64,000 nt of DNA from Dendrolimus kikuchii (lineage: Eukaryota > Arthropoda > Insecta > Lepidoptera > Lasiocampidae): NCBI GenBank assembly GCA_019925095.2, contig CM034398.1:12477001-12541000 (forward strand), given 5' to 3'. Position numbers and translations under genes: made by a program. Below are positions 1-11,943 of the stretch, in pieces (position 1 is the stretch's first letter; every line of letters begins with the position of its first letter). The notes below the pieces were generated by a model. That model worked only from the letters and a program-made list of their open reading frames with translations, was not told the DNA's origin and did no database searches.

Positions 1-1408
1 AAGTTAGCTTCTAAAATTAACTTGTTTCGTTCGCTATTGTACAACTCACCTTTTTCTAGAGAAAGCCAGGCAATCATATTATGTAAATACATTGTTACAA
101 ATAGATAGATAAAAATTAATAAACCTGTGTATCAAATTTCATCGATTTCTATGGAATTAATTTCGCCAATATAGTAAACGATAAATATATCTACTACTAA
201 AAATAACTTAGCTCTACCTATTCATTTTATTTTAATCGCAACTTTTATAACCATAACCTACATACTTGTATCTAAATATTCGTAGAATATTGTGTTTTTA
301 TAAGATTGAGCAACTCTTCAATGGGTTTTGCTAAGAGCATCTATTAAGCAGAAAGCTTTGCCTAATATTAACTGTTTCTATTTTGTTTATAATTGCTTAG
401 CCTACTAGTAAACAGTTCTTAATTAAAATCAGCTTTTGGTTATAAAACGGGCTTAGTAAACGTAAATATTTTTAGAAACATTCTTTTTTGTGTTGAGATA
501 TTATTTGAAGATCAGAAAATATAATACTTTCATGGAGGTAAAATAAGAAGTATTATTATATTTCTATAGCAGTAAAAATTATTTTAGTATATTTTGTCTC
601 CTAGTTTGATAAGCTTGTAATACGTATTATTCGGAAAGCTTATATTTTAATCTTTGATATGTTTGATATTTTTCTTCAATTTTTCTATTACTATGAGTTT
701 ATCATGGCACCTCAGTTAAGGCTAAATAGCTAAGTATCCAAACAATGTATACAATATTTATTTCCTAACCTTTACACCATAATTATGTTACGAGTAAAAG
801 GTACAAAAAAGACAAAATTATACAAAGAACGAACAAGCTGTGTCTAGTCAAGTGGTTGCCAAGACTAGGATCAAACCTGTGTCACAGTTAGCATTGGCAG
901 CCATTTAACCGCAATGAAATACTTATATTTAAAGGATAAAGTACTTACATATTTAAAATAAATATAAATTTCCAAAAAAAAATTTGTGTGTGCAGTTTAC
1001 ATGTAGTACATATACATGTTACATGTAGTAGAAGTGAAACTTCAGACAATATACTCACAGATAATTCATCTCTAACTTTCATTAATATAATTATAGTTCC
1101 TTTAGCCTACATCCGTCAACATCTTAGAATTCAAAATAAACTTCTATCACTTTAAATTTTTGCCTGTTTTAGTAAAAAAAAATATTATTATCAATTTTAT
1201 TTCGGCCCAATTTGGACCTATGTTTAATCATTCTTTCGCACGCTTAGTTCTATAGATTTATGTGTTTATCTCTTTTTAGTGTCGCTTTTTCGTTTCATCG
1301 AGTTTAAATTCACAACGATTATAAAGAAGTTTCACTTCAAAAATCTTTTTTGACTAAATTAAACTTTGTATTTATGTGATCGGAACTTCAAAATAAATTT
1401 TTCATAAC
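1..1408. other. AT-rich non-coding DNA
   Basis: No coding region, splice-bounded exon or clear repeat is visible. Around 851-916 the - strand has a weak tRNA-like layout (a B-box-like GGTTTGATCC after a region resembling an A box), possibly an old SINE relic, but it is too degenerate to call. Confidence 0.5.
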
Positions 1409-1418
1409 TACTAAAGTT

Positions 1419-2072
1419 ATGCTGGAGCAAGTGAATGAGTTTGTATATCTTGGATGTGCTTTTAGCAGGGATGGAAGATACACCGCTGGTATAGAAAGAA
1501 GAGTGAATTTGGGGAATAGTGTGAATGGAGCGTTAGGTAAACTTCTAGGCGCTAAGAACCTCAGCCAGAAGGCCCAGCTCGCCATACACAACGCGGTACT
1601 GGTACCTACGCTCACGTATGGAAGCGAGAGTTGGGTATGGAAGAGAGAGCATGAAAGTAGAGTAAACGCGCTCGAGATGCGAGCATTGCGCAAAATCTGC
1701 GGAGTGACGCTCGCGGATCGCGTTCGTAATACCGGAGTAAGAAAGAGAGTTGGTCTGAAAGAGAATGTCGGGGTGAAGGTAAGGAAAGGAATGCTCCGGT
1801 GGTTCGGGCATGTGGAAAGAATGCATGATGAAAGAATGACTAAACAGATATACAATGCAAAAGTGGATGGATGCAGAAGTCGTGGAAGGCCACGACACAC
1901 CTTCCATGATCAAATTGATCGTGTACTAGCAGAAGGTGATGTCAGGAGCCTTAAAAACAGACGAGCGTGCATGACAAGAGTTATGAATGTCAAAGAAGCA
2001 AGTGAGGTGTGTAAGAATAAGCCTAAATGGCGCTCTGTTGTTCGTGCCTACCCCGCAAGGGAACTGGCGTGA
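1419..2072 (+). pseudogene. C-terminal RT fragment of RTE element
   Basis: An open frame of 217 codons encoding the part of an RTE polyprotein downstream of the catalytic reverse-transcriptase motifs. Recognisable stretches are YLGCAFSRDGRYTAG near the start, the LTYGSESW box at about residue 66, the MLRWFGHVERM box at about 125 and a GRPRHTFHDQI stretch near 157. The catalytic YADD region and the endonuclease are absent, so it cannot work as a polymerase. The apparent ATG is an accident: its A and T are the last two bases of the target-site duplication and its G is the first base of the element. The frame is unbroken, suggesting a fairly recent insertion. Confidence 0.85.
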
Positions 2073-2091
2073 AGTTATTTATGTATGTATG
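1421..2091 (+). mobile_element. 5'-truncated RTE-type non-LTR retrotransposon (copy 1)
   Basis: This is the 3' end of a non-LTR retrotransposon, covering the C-terminal part of the reverse-transcriptase ORF and a short 3' tail of ATGT repeats, which is the usual ending of RTE elements. It is bounded by a perfect 12-bp target-site duplication, TACTAAAGTTAT, at 1409-1420 and 2092-2103. That fixes both ends and shows it arrived by target-primed reverse transcription that stopped early. Two further copies of the same family lie at 4447-5081 (-) and 15693-15842 (+). Confidence 0.9.
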
Positions 2092-2103
2092 TACTAAAGT
2101 TAT

Positions 2104-3404
2104 ATTCTTCTGATGTTTTAACATTTTTTCGTTGTTTTAATAATATGTATTTTACATATATTGTAAATACTATTGTGATTATTTTACTATAGGTACTGAT
2201 TATAACTATATAATAGAAAGATTTATATTAAAAGGCCTTTTATGAAGAAATATTTTTCAGTTTTAATATTTAAGCAGAAGTAGTATGAAAATCCATCGTG
2301 ATGTTTAGCCTTAAATTATATATGTAAAATACAAATTGAAAGCTAGTGAAATCACTCGGGTATCTAATATAGATAGATTCAAGACTAAAAAGAAATTCAC
2401 GGAATTGTACTGGAAAAGTTTGACACCTTGTTTATTTCACGAGTGTAGAGGGTGCTAATTTATAGATTTCACAATCTAGGCATGTAAAAGGTTCTAATTT
2501 AATTATGTATGCAAATTACTAGTTCGCTGTCCGATGTAGTAAAATGTGTACTTGATGTTAGCTACTAGTACCTAATAACCTAAATTAACGATTCCGCAGC
2601 AAACTGTACTGTTTATAGTATTTAAAAATATAATAATTACATTTCATGAAAAAGTCCTTTTTAGACTTTATAGAACCGTCATGTTCTTTCACCTGTCTGT
2701 GTATGTTTCTTATATATCATATTTGTATCAAAAAATGTATAGCTAGTTAAAATTTATGATGTACCCTACAGAATGGTGAAATTGTGAAAAATCAAAAAAA
2801 TAGGGATTGCTGTTATAAATGAAACTTAAAAAAAATTTACATTGTTTACTGTAGTAAATTGTTTGTGTACTACATAGTCGAAGGAAATCATTTAATAGGT
2901 ACAGTCAAATTTATAATGATTTCGCAAATGACAAGTAAGTAAATGGAATAAATTAGTTTAACTAAGATCCGTTGAATAGTTTTTAAGTTATGGAGTAACT
3001 TATTCTTTTAGACCAATTAATATGTCAAAATTAAAAGTTTCATTACGTGTTTTTTTATTTGGCCTAAAAATATGTTTTGAAATTTAAAACTTAAATCTAT
3101 TAACATTTACTTTGTTATGTTTGCCTTTGTGTCGGAGAAACAATTAAATAAGCATTTCTACATAGAGTTGAAACAGTATAATTAACAGAAAGTGATATGT
3201 TTTTCAATAATGCTGCGACCGCACCTGCATTAATGTTAGAGATTTAGCCTAGCGAACATACCGTGCAAAGTTCGGCCACTCAAGGATCGGCGCTGATGTA
3301 AACTCGGTGGAATTTCCGCTGATGTGTCTTAAGTAAATTAAAAAACATTGTAAGCGTATATTGCTGATCTTTTTGCGCCATACGTTCCGCAGGTGTGTCA
3401 TATA
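2104..3404. other. Non-coding AT-rich DNA
   Basis: No gene, exon or repeat family that recurs in the window was recognised in this stretch. Confidence 0.45.
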
Positions 3405-3565
3405 TAGCCACAATTAGTGTATACTTATACATACGTTATCTGTCAATGTTGAACGTCTTTAACAAATTAACAATGTCGCATCTTACCCACATTTAACAAG
3501 ACATTAAACCCATATCTGCGTGAAACTATATCTGTAACACTATCGCAGATAAAACCGCACCTTGA
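3405..3565. repeat. MITE family M, degenerate copy
   Basis: It shares the core 'acgttatctgtcaatgttg' plus flanking 'attagtgtatac' with the better preserved copies at 11944, 25789, 34801 and 50779. The terminal inverted repeats are poorly preserved here, so the ends are approximate. Confidence 0.45.
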
Positions 3566-4439
3566 TCATAGCTTTTTTAACGCTTTGCGATCAGTATTAC
3601 AATGCTATAACAGTGCGATGACAGACGCTGGAGCTTTGTCAATGACTTGTTGCTAATAGTGCGATCACGCATGTGAACCTACGCGCGATAGTCCAAGAAT
3701 CGTGATCTAACTTTGTTTCCTCTTCCTAGATATTAGTTTACATACTACCCACAGTTGACTCAGTTGACATAATCGGCAAAAGTTTAATACCACTGAATTA
3801 CATTATAGTTCTATGTCTGTAACTATATCAGTAAATGGCAATATGTTATATCAAGTCGTCATCAACCAATCGCATTCCATTGTTAGACATGAGCCTTCCC
3901 ATGTTTGCACCATATATTCCTATCTTCCGGTTTTTTTATTCAGCCCTTATTGTGGAGATCTTGCAAAAGTTACCGTTTCACGAGACAAAAGCCGTCCTAC
4001 AATGCGATTACCGAGCGCGACTTCTTTCTCTAGATCTGCTCATAATCTACTCCTTCAGTCATAGGTCCTGTGACAAACGTGTCCAGCTTTGGTTCTCTAA
4101 GGCTGGGTGCAAAAAAGCCACCAGTAGCAGGTGACAAGCAGTTCACATATTTTATCATACATTTTGTAGGAATTCGTCGCACACATGTGGCCACCGCCAC
4201 CGCCACTTATGTTCGTGCGGTGGCTCGTGGCCGCTACCGGTGATTATGGTACATGGTCCGTTTGCGAGAAGCCTTAGGGATATCTTCATTTTGGATAGTG
4301 TTATTGAGTCCTACATATTTTATATTAATCGCCAGTTTCTAAAATACGGAACGGCGGAACAAACATACTTTCCTACTTGGAAATATATGTGTGAGTAAAA
4401 ATACAAATTATAATCCCAATAAGTTACTTGAAATTAAAT
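3566..4439. other. Non-coding DNA with a short GC-rich patch
   Basis: No recognisable gene. Short open frames at 3813-4134 have no family features or splice context. A GC-rich GTGGC/GCCAC-rich patch around 4180-4250 forms a partial dyad and may be a remnant of an inverted-repeat element. Confidence 0.4.
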
Positions 4440-4446
4440 TAAAGTA

Positions 4447-5081
4447 CATACATACATACATAAATAACTTCACGCCAGTTCCCTTGCGAGGTAGGCACGA
4501 ACAACAGAGCGCCATTTAGGCTTATTCTTACACACCTCACTTGCTTCTTTGACATTCATAACTCTTGTCATGCACGCTCGTCTGTTCTTAAGGCTCCTGA
4601 CATCACCTCCTGCTAGTACACGATGAATTTGATCATGGAAGGTGTGTCGTGGCCTTCCACGAATTCTGCATCCATCCCCTTTTGCATTGTATATCTGTTT
4701 ATTCATTCTTTCATCATGTATTCTTTCCACATGCCCGAACCACCGGAGCATTCCTTTCCTTACCTTCACCCTGACACTCTCTTTCAGACCAACTCTCTTT
4801 CTTACTTCGGTATTACGAACGCGGTCCGCGAGCGTCACTCCGCAGATTTTGCGCAGTGCTCGCTCGCATCTCGACCGCGTTTACTCTACTTTCATGCTCT
4901 TTCTTCCATACCCAACTCTCGCTTCCATACGTGAGCGTAGGTACCAGCACCGCGTTGTGTACGGCGAGCTGGGCCTTCTGGCTGAGGTTCTTAGCGCCTA
5001 GAAGTTTACCTAACGCTCCATTCAAACTATTCCCTAAATTCACTCTTCTTTCTATATCAGCGGTGTACCTTCCATCCCTGC
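4447..5081 (-). mobile_element. 5'-truncated RTE-type retrotransposon (copy 2)
   Basis: Same family and nearly the same 5' breakpoint region as copy 1 at 1421-2091, in the opposite orientation. The 3' end on the - strand is again a run of ATGT units. A 7-bp repeat TAAAGTA at 4440-4446 and 5082-5088 is the probable target-site duplication, though its outer edge is ambiguous by a few bases. Confidence 0.85.
4470..5043 (-). pseudogene. Frameshifted C-terminal RT fragment of RTE copy 2
   Basis: Two overlapping frames (4813-5043 and 4470-4838) together match the single frame of copy 1. The break sits near 4850-4865, where copy 2 has an extra 4 bases: 'gcgagcgagcactgcg' against 'gcgagcattgcg' in copy 1. 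The inserted 'gagc' looks like slippage. The upstream part carries the GALGKLLGAKNLSQKAQ and LTYGSESW stretches, and the downstream part the MLRWFGHVERI and GRPRHTFHDQI stretches. It is non-functional. Confidence 0.85.
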
Positions 5082-5195
5082 TAAAGTAATTTCAATAAAA
5101 GTAATTCTGTAATATACTTCTGTATAAAACTTATAAAAAAAAAGAACTTGAGATACAAATAGAATAAGAAATATAAAGAAAAACAACTTTTAGCT

Positions 5196-5395
5196 AAACG
5201 TGTTGCTGAGGAGTTTCTTGCAGCTTCTTCTCCTTAACATCCATAACACGTTGCGAAGCGGTTTACATATAATAGGAAGTAAAATTAAATTTTGGCTTCT
5301 CTGTGTGACCTTCAAAAAGTGTTCTAAAGTTGAACTTATTTTGAATAAACACTTTAGAGTTTTGAATGCTATCAATCTACATCTAGCTTAACATT
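5196..5395 (+). mobile_element. 3' UTR fragment of a Jockey-type element
   Basis: The segment 'gtgttgctgaggagtttctt...cataacacgttgcgaagcgg' closely matches the - strand of the 3' region of the large Jockey element (about 29620-29690). A related piece occurs at 27938-28075. The remainder is AT-rich and ends in a 'gaataaac'-type tail. Confidence 0.6.
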
Positions 5396-6621
5396 TTTAA
5401 AATTACAAGTTAAATTTAAAGCTTTTTAAAACCACTTTTACTTTAGTATTTCTCAACATTTAGAGCTTTTATACAAAGTAATTGTTTCAGCTCCCTATAA
5501 CCCGAGCGCTTCAGTGGCTATAACTAAAAGTAAGACAAGAGTAGGCTATTCAAAGCCGCGCATTAATAATGCTCTTGGGGTTAATTTGTCGATAAAAGTT
5601 CGGTGTTTTACTTAAAACTAAGCAATCCGCGGTGTTTAGAACATTTAACTTTTTTTTTTTTAGTAACGCCACCTGTACAAACGATCAATATTCGATTTAA
5701 GATTATGTGTCTCTTTTACTAATTATTCTTATTTTGCTTAAATTTTCTCCTGTTATTGATGTTGATATATTGTGACATGGAATAATGAGTGTAGGTTACG
5801 ATATACTAAATGAGTTGATGCCATAACCATATTATCGACAATGATGTATATGCAATGAAAATAATTCGACAAATAATGAAGGAAATAATTTGGTTATTTA
5901 AGAATTAAAATTTGTATGCCTTTATAATGTTACGAGTTACAGGAACGAATTAAAATGCGGTTGGAATTACTATAGAATTTATTAGAACTATACAAACACG
6001 TATAACACATGTACAAATATAACTGAACACAATCAGTTCACACGTAATGCACGATTCAATAACACGCGCAAAGTCCGTCACAAAATAGATTATCGAATGT
6101 AAACTAGTCTCCATCGGGCTATTGCTTTATATTGCACCGATACAATATCGCTGCCCGCCCGCGTAGACCGAATTTCTTAGAATCAGTTCGACACACTTGT
6201 CTAATGACTGCCATAAAAGATTACAATACACAATGGGCTGTTTTTTAATCACAAATTTTAAACACAAAGTAAACAAAAGAAGTCCAAATGCGGGAAGGTA
6301 ACAAAGTGTGCTTTTATGGTATGCAGGTGTGAATTTACTTTTGTCGGCGTGTAACAATAAGGTGAAACGCACTACGTAAAATTTATTAAAACATCTTGTA
6401 CCTCTCTGTTGCCAGCAAATAATAAAATTATTTTGATTTGAGGTCAAAGTTGTGACCTTCAGTAAAGACTTATAAGACGTGAAGAGGGAGAGAGAGAATA
6501 TAATAAAATTTCCATCATGATTCATCCAAGAAATAAATTTTTCGGACTGTATTAAAATTTGATATACCTATATCATCATACTGGGTTACCAGAAAATCAA
6601 TTAATCCTACAAACATAAAAA
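5396..6621. other. Non-coding DNA, no confident gene
   Basis: A 132-codon - strand frame at 6127-6525 has no recognisable domain, no flanking splice pattern and uneven composition. I do not call it a gene. Confidence 0.4.
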
Positions 6622-6840
6622 TTAACTAATAAGATACGGTCTTTGATATTTTAGGATTCCGTAGTCAATTCTGCAAATATAACGGTTCCATTCTATAAAA
6701 AAATCGTTATACTCATCCATCAGTATGTCATAATCATTTGGATGAATTTTGTGTAGGATGACATAATTATCAGTGGTGTCACAGAGGACGTATAGCAGAA
6801 TAACGTATGCCAGAATAATAAATAAAGGAAAATATGTCAT
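6622..6840 (-). CDS. Hypothetical small membrane or secreted protein
   Basis: A 72-codon frame starting at the second in-frame ATG; an ATG 14 codons upstream at 6882 is also possible. It begins with a strongly hydrophobic segment (MTYFPLFIILAYVILLYVLC), which looks like a signal peptide or signal anchor. An acidic, aromatic-rich tail follows with clusters such as DYDILMDEYNDFF and a single later Cys. No family is recognised. It is divergent from the micro-ORF at 6945. No intron or poly(A) evidence was found, so it may be chance. Confidence 0.25.
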   Translation of the reverse strand: MTYFPLFIILAYVILLYVLCDTTDNYVILHKIHPNDYDILMDEYNDFFIEWNRYICRIDYGILKYQRPYLIS

Positions 6841-6944
6841 CGTGCCGATCTCAAATGATTGGTAGAAGATGAAAGAGAACAAAAAACTCTAAGTAATAAT
6901 ACTAGTCAGATTATTCTATCTTCATTGCATTTTGGACACTGAAT

Positions 6945-7007
6945 ATGAAGTCAATTTTGTTTTTACTATTTTTCATTTTTGTCAGTTCGGTGGCGTCCAC
7001 GTATTAA
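6945..7007 (+). CDS. Signal-peptide-like 20-residue micro-ORF
   Basis: The frame reads MKSILFLLFFIFVSSVASTY and then stops. It has the textbook layout of an insect secretory signal (M-K, hydrophobic core, V-A-S cleavage site). It could be the first coding exon of a secreted peptide if splicing occurs before the stop; a weak GTATTA donor overlaps codons 19-20. No matching downstream exon was identified. Chance is a real possibility in AT-rich DNA, where TTT/TTA codons are common. Confidence 0.2.
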   Translation: MKSILFLLFFIFVSSVASTY

Positions 7008-10000
7008 AATTGCAGCTATGCAGCTACAAACTGAATATTTATCTATTTGGTACATGTTTGTATTCGTTTTCAATCAAATTTCATATGAATGTTATGCCAA
7101 TATTTGTTTTTTAAAAGTTGCAGTTGTACAGGTAAGTATGTATATAAATTGAGTTTGGTAAGTTCATACAGCTTAAATAAAAAAGTAATTGAAACATTGT
7201 TATGATGTTTTAAGACCTGATTAACGATCCCAGACGACTTTGTTTACTGATTTTTTTTTCAACCATATTACATATTTGTAGCCGCCAACGCCCCCCTTAT
7301 CTTTACTTTTTCCACAACATATATATATTCTTACTAAACATCCATATAGACTCAGTAGTTTTTCATAAAAACCACTGTAACTTATATACAAAAAGGATCT
7401 TCAGATTGGGAATTGGTTTAAACCAAAATTTTGTTTTTAGGTTAAATAAATTATAGGGTATAAAGTGTTGTCTCCTCAATGTATCTAATAATAACGACGG
7501 TCTTGATATGATGTTATTTCTGGCATGATAAATTAATTCAATTGGGGAGTTTTTAAAACAATAAAAATCTTACAAATACAATACAACAAAATAGTCTGGA
7601 GACCCTTACCCTGAAATTGTTTTAATGTAATATTAATAAAATTATGTTTATAGTATTTATTCTTACTTTACTCTATCTTTGTGTCTAACATAAATAATAG
7701 ATGCTTTCATCTAGTGTAACATATCTCCCTTTTACTAAACTATGTATTGTACGGCAAGTTAGGCCAAAGGTCCACTTTAGCTGTCAAAGGAACTACGTAT
7801 TACGTCGTCGTCAGCTATTTGCAGTCCACTGCTGGACGTAGGCCTCCCCAAATACATATTACGAAGCACGAATACCGTTCACAGTCGTGTAATCGGTAAA
7901 TCGCCACTTACTTTGTGTTGACAACTCGGTACTTGCTTTGTGAGGTTTGGATACCTTAGAGGTAACCTCTGTCATCTACAACTACGTTTGATCGTTATTT
8001 TGTAGCTATTTTTAGACTTCAGTAAACAAATTACAAAATCTAAGAATAAGAACTATATAAAGAAAGTTTAGAAGAGCAGTGCTCTCTATATGTCACTAGA
8101 ATGGTGTAATGAAATTGCGAATAAGGATAAGAGAAAACTGTTATTTATCTGAATAAACCTTGCCAAAGTTAAGAAAAGGAGTCCGAGTATACTTAGCCAT
8201 ACAATATTCTTATTATTAATAAGAATTAATTATAGTCAATAAATAGTAACATTGTCATTACGTAACCCTTTGCTGTACGTGAATTGTTTTATTAAATTAA
8301 TAAAATATGATAAAGTTCACCGCACCTCAAAAGAATGACGTATATTTGAGAACTGAATTACGTAGGTACCCTTTTTTATGATTTAAAACTTAAAAATACT
8401 AGTACTTTCCACGCGGAGTTGAATTTTTTTAACACAAAGTTCGCTCGAGTTTTGTTTGTAAACATTCGATCATTCGATCCGTATCTCGTAGACTGTACCC
8501 CATTTTCCAACATAACAATTATTTATGTTCGTCCGAATTATATGAAAGCATCACAACAAATTTCATGATAATCGATCAATTATTCAGCCCATGAACAAGG
8601 GACATACAAACGTCCAAACATTTAAACAAAGTAAATTTTACGTTTGAATATTATGTAGTATATATGGATTATTATCAGATAACAGTTGTAATAACGATTA
8701 GAAGTAATTAATACATTCTATATTGGAACTTCAAGAGGGAAATACGATATACGAAACAATCGTACGAAAGCATATGATATGTCTGTGGTTCCTATGAAGC
8801 GTAGCTGAACGGTTGAGTAAAGTCGCACCCACACTACACAGGATGCGGGGCGGAAAGCTGACAGACAACGTGATATTGTTTCGTCCAACATGTAGTTATG
8901 GGCCTTTGACGAGGCTACAGAAATGTTAGAATTTCCCGTTTGATATATTGCGGTTTTTATTTTTCATATTCAGTGATAAATACGGAGCGGGATGCGTGTG
9001 AAAAAAACAAAGGCTTTTGTCGCAACTTTATTTTTGGCACACCGTAGCTTTTTTACTGAAGACGTTAACCCTTATACAAAAGTCATGTCTGTTTTTAAAT
9101 AACACAATGGTCAATGATTTTGCTCGGAAACTACTGGGTCTATATCTACATATATAGATAAAACATATTTATTAGTTTCGTGAGATTATTTGCAACCTAG
9201 TAAAAAGCTGACATATGACAGTTCGTTTCTGTCTTTCAATTTGAATTAATCAATTAAATAAACATAACCTTGAATCATTAAATGTCATTGATACCGTTAT
9301 ATCCTTTCAATTCTGTGCTTTTCAACCAAATTTTATTTTAATAATAAGGTTCAAAAATTAAAAATACTACAAAGTAATATAAGGAAACTGTAAAGAGGCT
9401 GTCCTTAATGCTCTAGGGATCTATTATTCATATCTTTATTTATAATGTAAACTATATCTCGTGTTTCTGTAAAGTCGCCGGAGCTGGAATTTCAGGAACA
9501 ATTTTTGGAAAACATTTGGACAGTCCTTAATTAGTGGCATAACTGGCTAGTTTAGCGAACCTACCTAAAGTACTTTAACATTTTAATGTTACAAGCATAT
9601 CACGCTTTATGCAAATAAATATTACTTGATTCGTAACTTATTTCTTATCAGTGTGAAGACTAAAAACCATTCAACAAAGAGAAATAATAGTTTCCTCAGC
9701 CAATACCAGGCTTATTTGCTGTATGGACGTTTATTAGGTTTGATACGTCCTAAGGTTGATGGGGCGTATTCCACGGTCGAGTGAGCGAGGGGACCACGCT
9801 TGTTTGTTCACAGAATTGCCATTTTTATGGCACGCGTCGCGATCATATTGCCCCATTACTCGTGCCGTCGCATCACTTTGTAGCAACAAAAATGCTGTTT
9901 TCTTACTCGACAATCTTGATCTGAATGTGAAAGTGAAATTATTTTTTGTTTGTTCGTTGCTACACTACTTTTAGGCACCTTACTTGCAAAGGGTGACCTA

Positions 10001-10378
10001 GGTTTAGTATCTTATTCTCTTTTAGAATCAAATATGTAGAGTACAGCACTTATTATTTTAAAAATATATGGCTATATCTCATTCCTGCATGGATAAACGG
10101 TTTTGCATGGTTTCTGGAGTAAAGTATTCTATGTATTCAAATTTGTAATCTTCAAACTAATAAGCACCATGGGAAATTTGGATCCTTATAACGTCAAACT
10201 CTAATCTCAGACAAATTCTAGGATTTTCTCTGACTAATGACAAATATCCAAGTTCTGGTGGCTGCTTCAAATTCAAAGACTAAACAATTGATATTTTTAA
10301 TACAAAAACAGTTTTTGCTGAATGAAATACCATTCTACAACTATTGTTAATCTCATATATAACTTTTCATACGTTATC
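7008..10378. other. Long AT-rich non-coding stretch
   Basis: No exon or gene seen. At 7809-7852 there is a short fragment carrying the lepidopteran repeat motif 'gtccactgctggacgtaggc', usually found at the 3' end of RTE or SINE elements. At 8806-8850 'tagctgaacggttgagtaaagt' resembles the A-box end of a tRNA-derived SINE. Confidence 0.5.
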
Positions 10379-10632
10379 GTATACTAATATGTAAAGCTGA
10401 AGAGTTTGTTTGTTTGATTGGACGCGATAATCTCAGGAACTACTGGTCTGATTTGATTTCTTTCATTGTTAGATAGCCCATTTATCGAAGAAAGCTATAG
10501 GCTATATATATATAACACACGCTAAGACCAATAGGACCGGACCACCAATGAAGAATGTTTCAAAATCGGGGATGTTTTTTATTTTGTTTTAACTATTCCA
10601 CGCGGATGAAGTCGCGGGCAGAAGCTAGTTTG
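10379..10632 (+). mobile_element. Helitron-like non-autonomous repeat
   Basis: It starts near 'aagctgaagagtttgtttg' and ends '...gcggatgaagtcgcgggcagaagctagt'. The terminal CTAGT after a GC-rich hairpin-capable stretch is the pattern of lepidopteran non-autonomous Helitrons (Lep1-like). A relative with the same end is at 21945-22212. There is no coding capacity. The class is inferred from the 3' end only. Confidence 0.45.
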
Positions 10633-10698
10633 AAGATAAAACTGCTTAATAAAACTACGTTTTAACGGTTTTAAGCGCGGTAATTTATTTAAGTTTTG

Positions 10699-10830
10699 TA
10701 ATTTCGACGTTTCGGCTACTTTTCAGTGGCCGTGATCACTAAATAAAACTTTAATAATACTCGTTGACACTTGACACCTTTGTCTTCCGTGATCAAGGCC
10801 ACTGAAAAGTGGCCGAAACATCGGAATAAC
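10699..10830. repeat. Fold-back (inverted-repeat) element
   Basis: The arms 'cgtttcggctacttttcagt' (left arm 10699-10739) and 'actgaaaagtggccgaaaca' (right arm 10791-10830) pair over about 40 bases across a ~50-base loop. This 'gaaaagtggccgaaacgtcg' motif is common in arthropod genomes as a dispersed MITE-like repeat. A short relative lies at about 35958-35985. Confidence 0.55.
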
Positions 10831-10860
10831 AAAAATCAAATAAATTGTGTTTTTATAAGA

Positions 10861-11564
10861 GGAGAAAAAAGTAGCCCTCCCCAATTCAAAGAACTAACTT
10901 AAGCTAACTGTTCTATCATAATCTTGACGAATTTAATAAATGAGGTTAACTTAAATTAAATTTTGTTTAACGTAAATGAGTTAAACTTTGCAATTGTAAC
11001 TTGTAGTACTAATTGTAATATACCTACAAAATATTTACATTTTCACAATTATCATAATAAACTGATACAACTGTGATAAAACTGAAATTGATTCCAACCA
11101 ATAATTCTTAATCAATACCAAATGCTAAAATTTAATTATCGTGCCATCAGGTGGATCTTTACCTATTTGCAATTCAAATACAGGCAAATTTAACCAAAGT
11201 GAAATAAAAAGCTTCTTTTAGCTTTTTCCCTTTTACTTTATATTATATTCTGATACCAAAGGTAAATTCTGTTTGTATTTGCTTTAACATTTTGACCCCT
11301 AAATATCGGGCTCTCATTAATACGCGTAAGGATTGGTTCATTAATGCGCCTGTAGTTTTATATTTTACAAGAGTAAATAAATAATAAAATTGTTTATTTC
11401 TGTACAAAATCCTACTAAAGTTTTGGTGTTGGAATCTTGGATTAAGTATTAATATAAAGTATCCGTGTCAGAAAGTCCCGCTCTCAATTAACAGATAATT
11501 TTTGGTACAATAAATAAAATATTTTCACATATGCTGAATTAAAAATAAAAATAAAATAATTAAA
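10861..11564. other. Non-coding, nothing recognised
   Basis: AT-rich, with no gene, exon or repeat that recurs in this window. Confidence 0.4.
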
Positions 11565-11849
11565 CTACAATTTCTTGCGGGCCGGGCGGCCTGTCGTAAG
11601 AGGCGACAAAATAACCCACAGCCTGGTTGGGTATTTGCCCGTCTGGATGGCTACCACCCCTGGTCTAGAGTACGCCGCCATAACAACTTTGAGTTGTGTT
11701 CCGGTATTAGTAGCCAGGTTCCAGTTTCCCTTCAGAGAGCGGCAGCACATTCGTTAGCACCTTTGGTGTTATAAATGTCCATAGGCGACGGTAACCGCTT
11801 TCTATCAGGAGGGCCGTCTGCCTTTCTACTGAACTCATGCAATGTTGCA
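11565..11849 (+). repeat. SINE-like family C, near full-length copy
   Basis: It runs from 'caatttcttgcgggccgggc' through 'ggcctgtcgtaagaggcgac' to 'aggcgacggtaaccgctttc' and 'tgaactcatgcaatg'. At least eight copies of this family occur in the window. In most of them the other end carries a T-run on the + strand, so those copies lie on the - strand. This copy is in the opposite orientation. It has no coding capacity. Confidence 0.7.
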
Positions 11850-11943
11850 CCCCCCCATGTAATCTAAGTTTTACTATTTACTACTATTAAGTTTTATTAA
11901 TTCGGCTACTCTGTATAGTAAGAACATGTTAAATTATATGTTC

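Noticed and set aside
851..916. Possible tRNA gene on the - strand
   Set aside because: Only a weak B-box-like segment; the cloverleaf cannot be drawn convincingly, and SINE relics of this kind are common here.
6127..6525. 132-codon - strand open frame
   Set aside because: No domain, no signal peptide, no splice context; composition is like the surrounding non-coding DNA.
9756..9974. 72-codon + strand frame starting with Met-Met-Gly-Arg
   Set aside because: No homology features, no splice or promoter context, and no repeat support.
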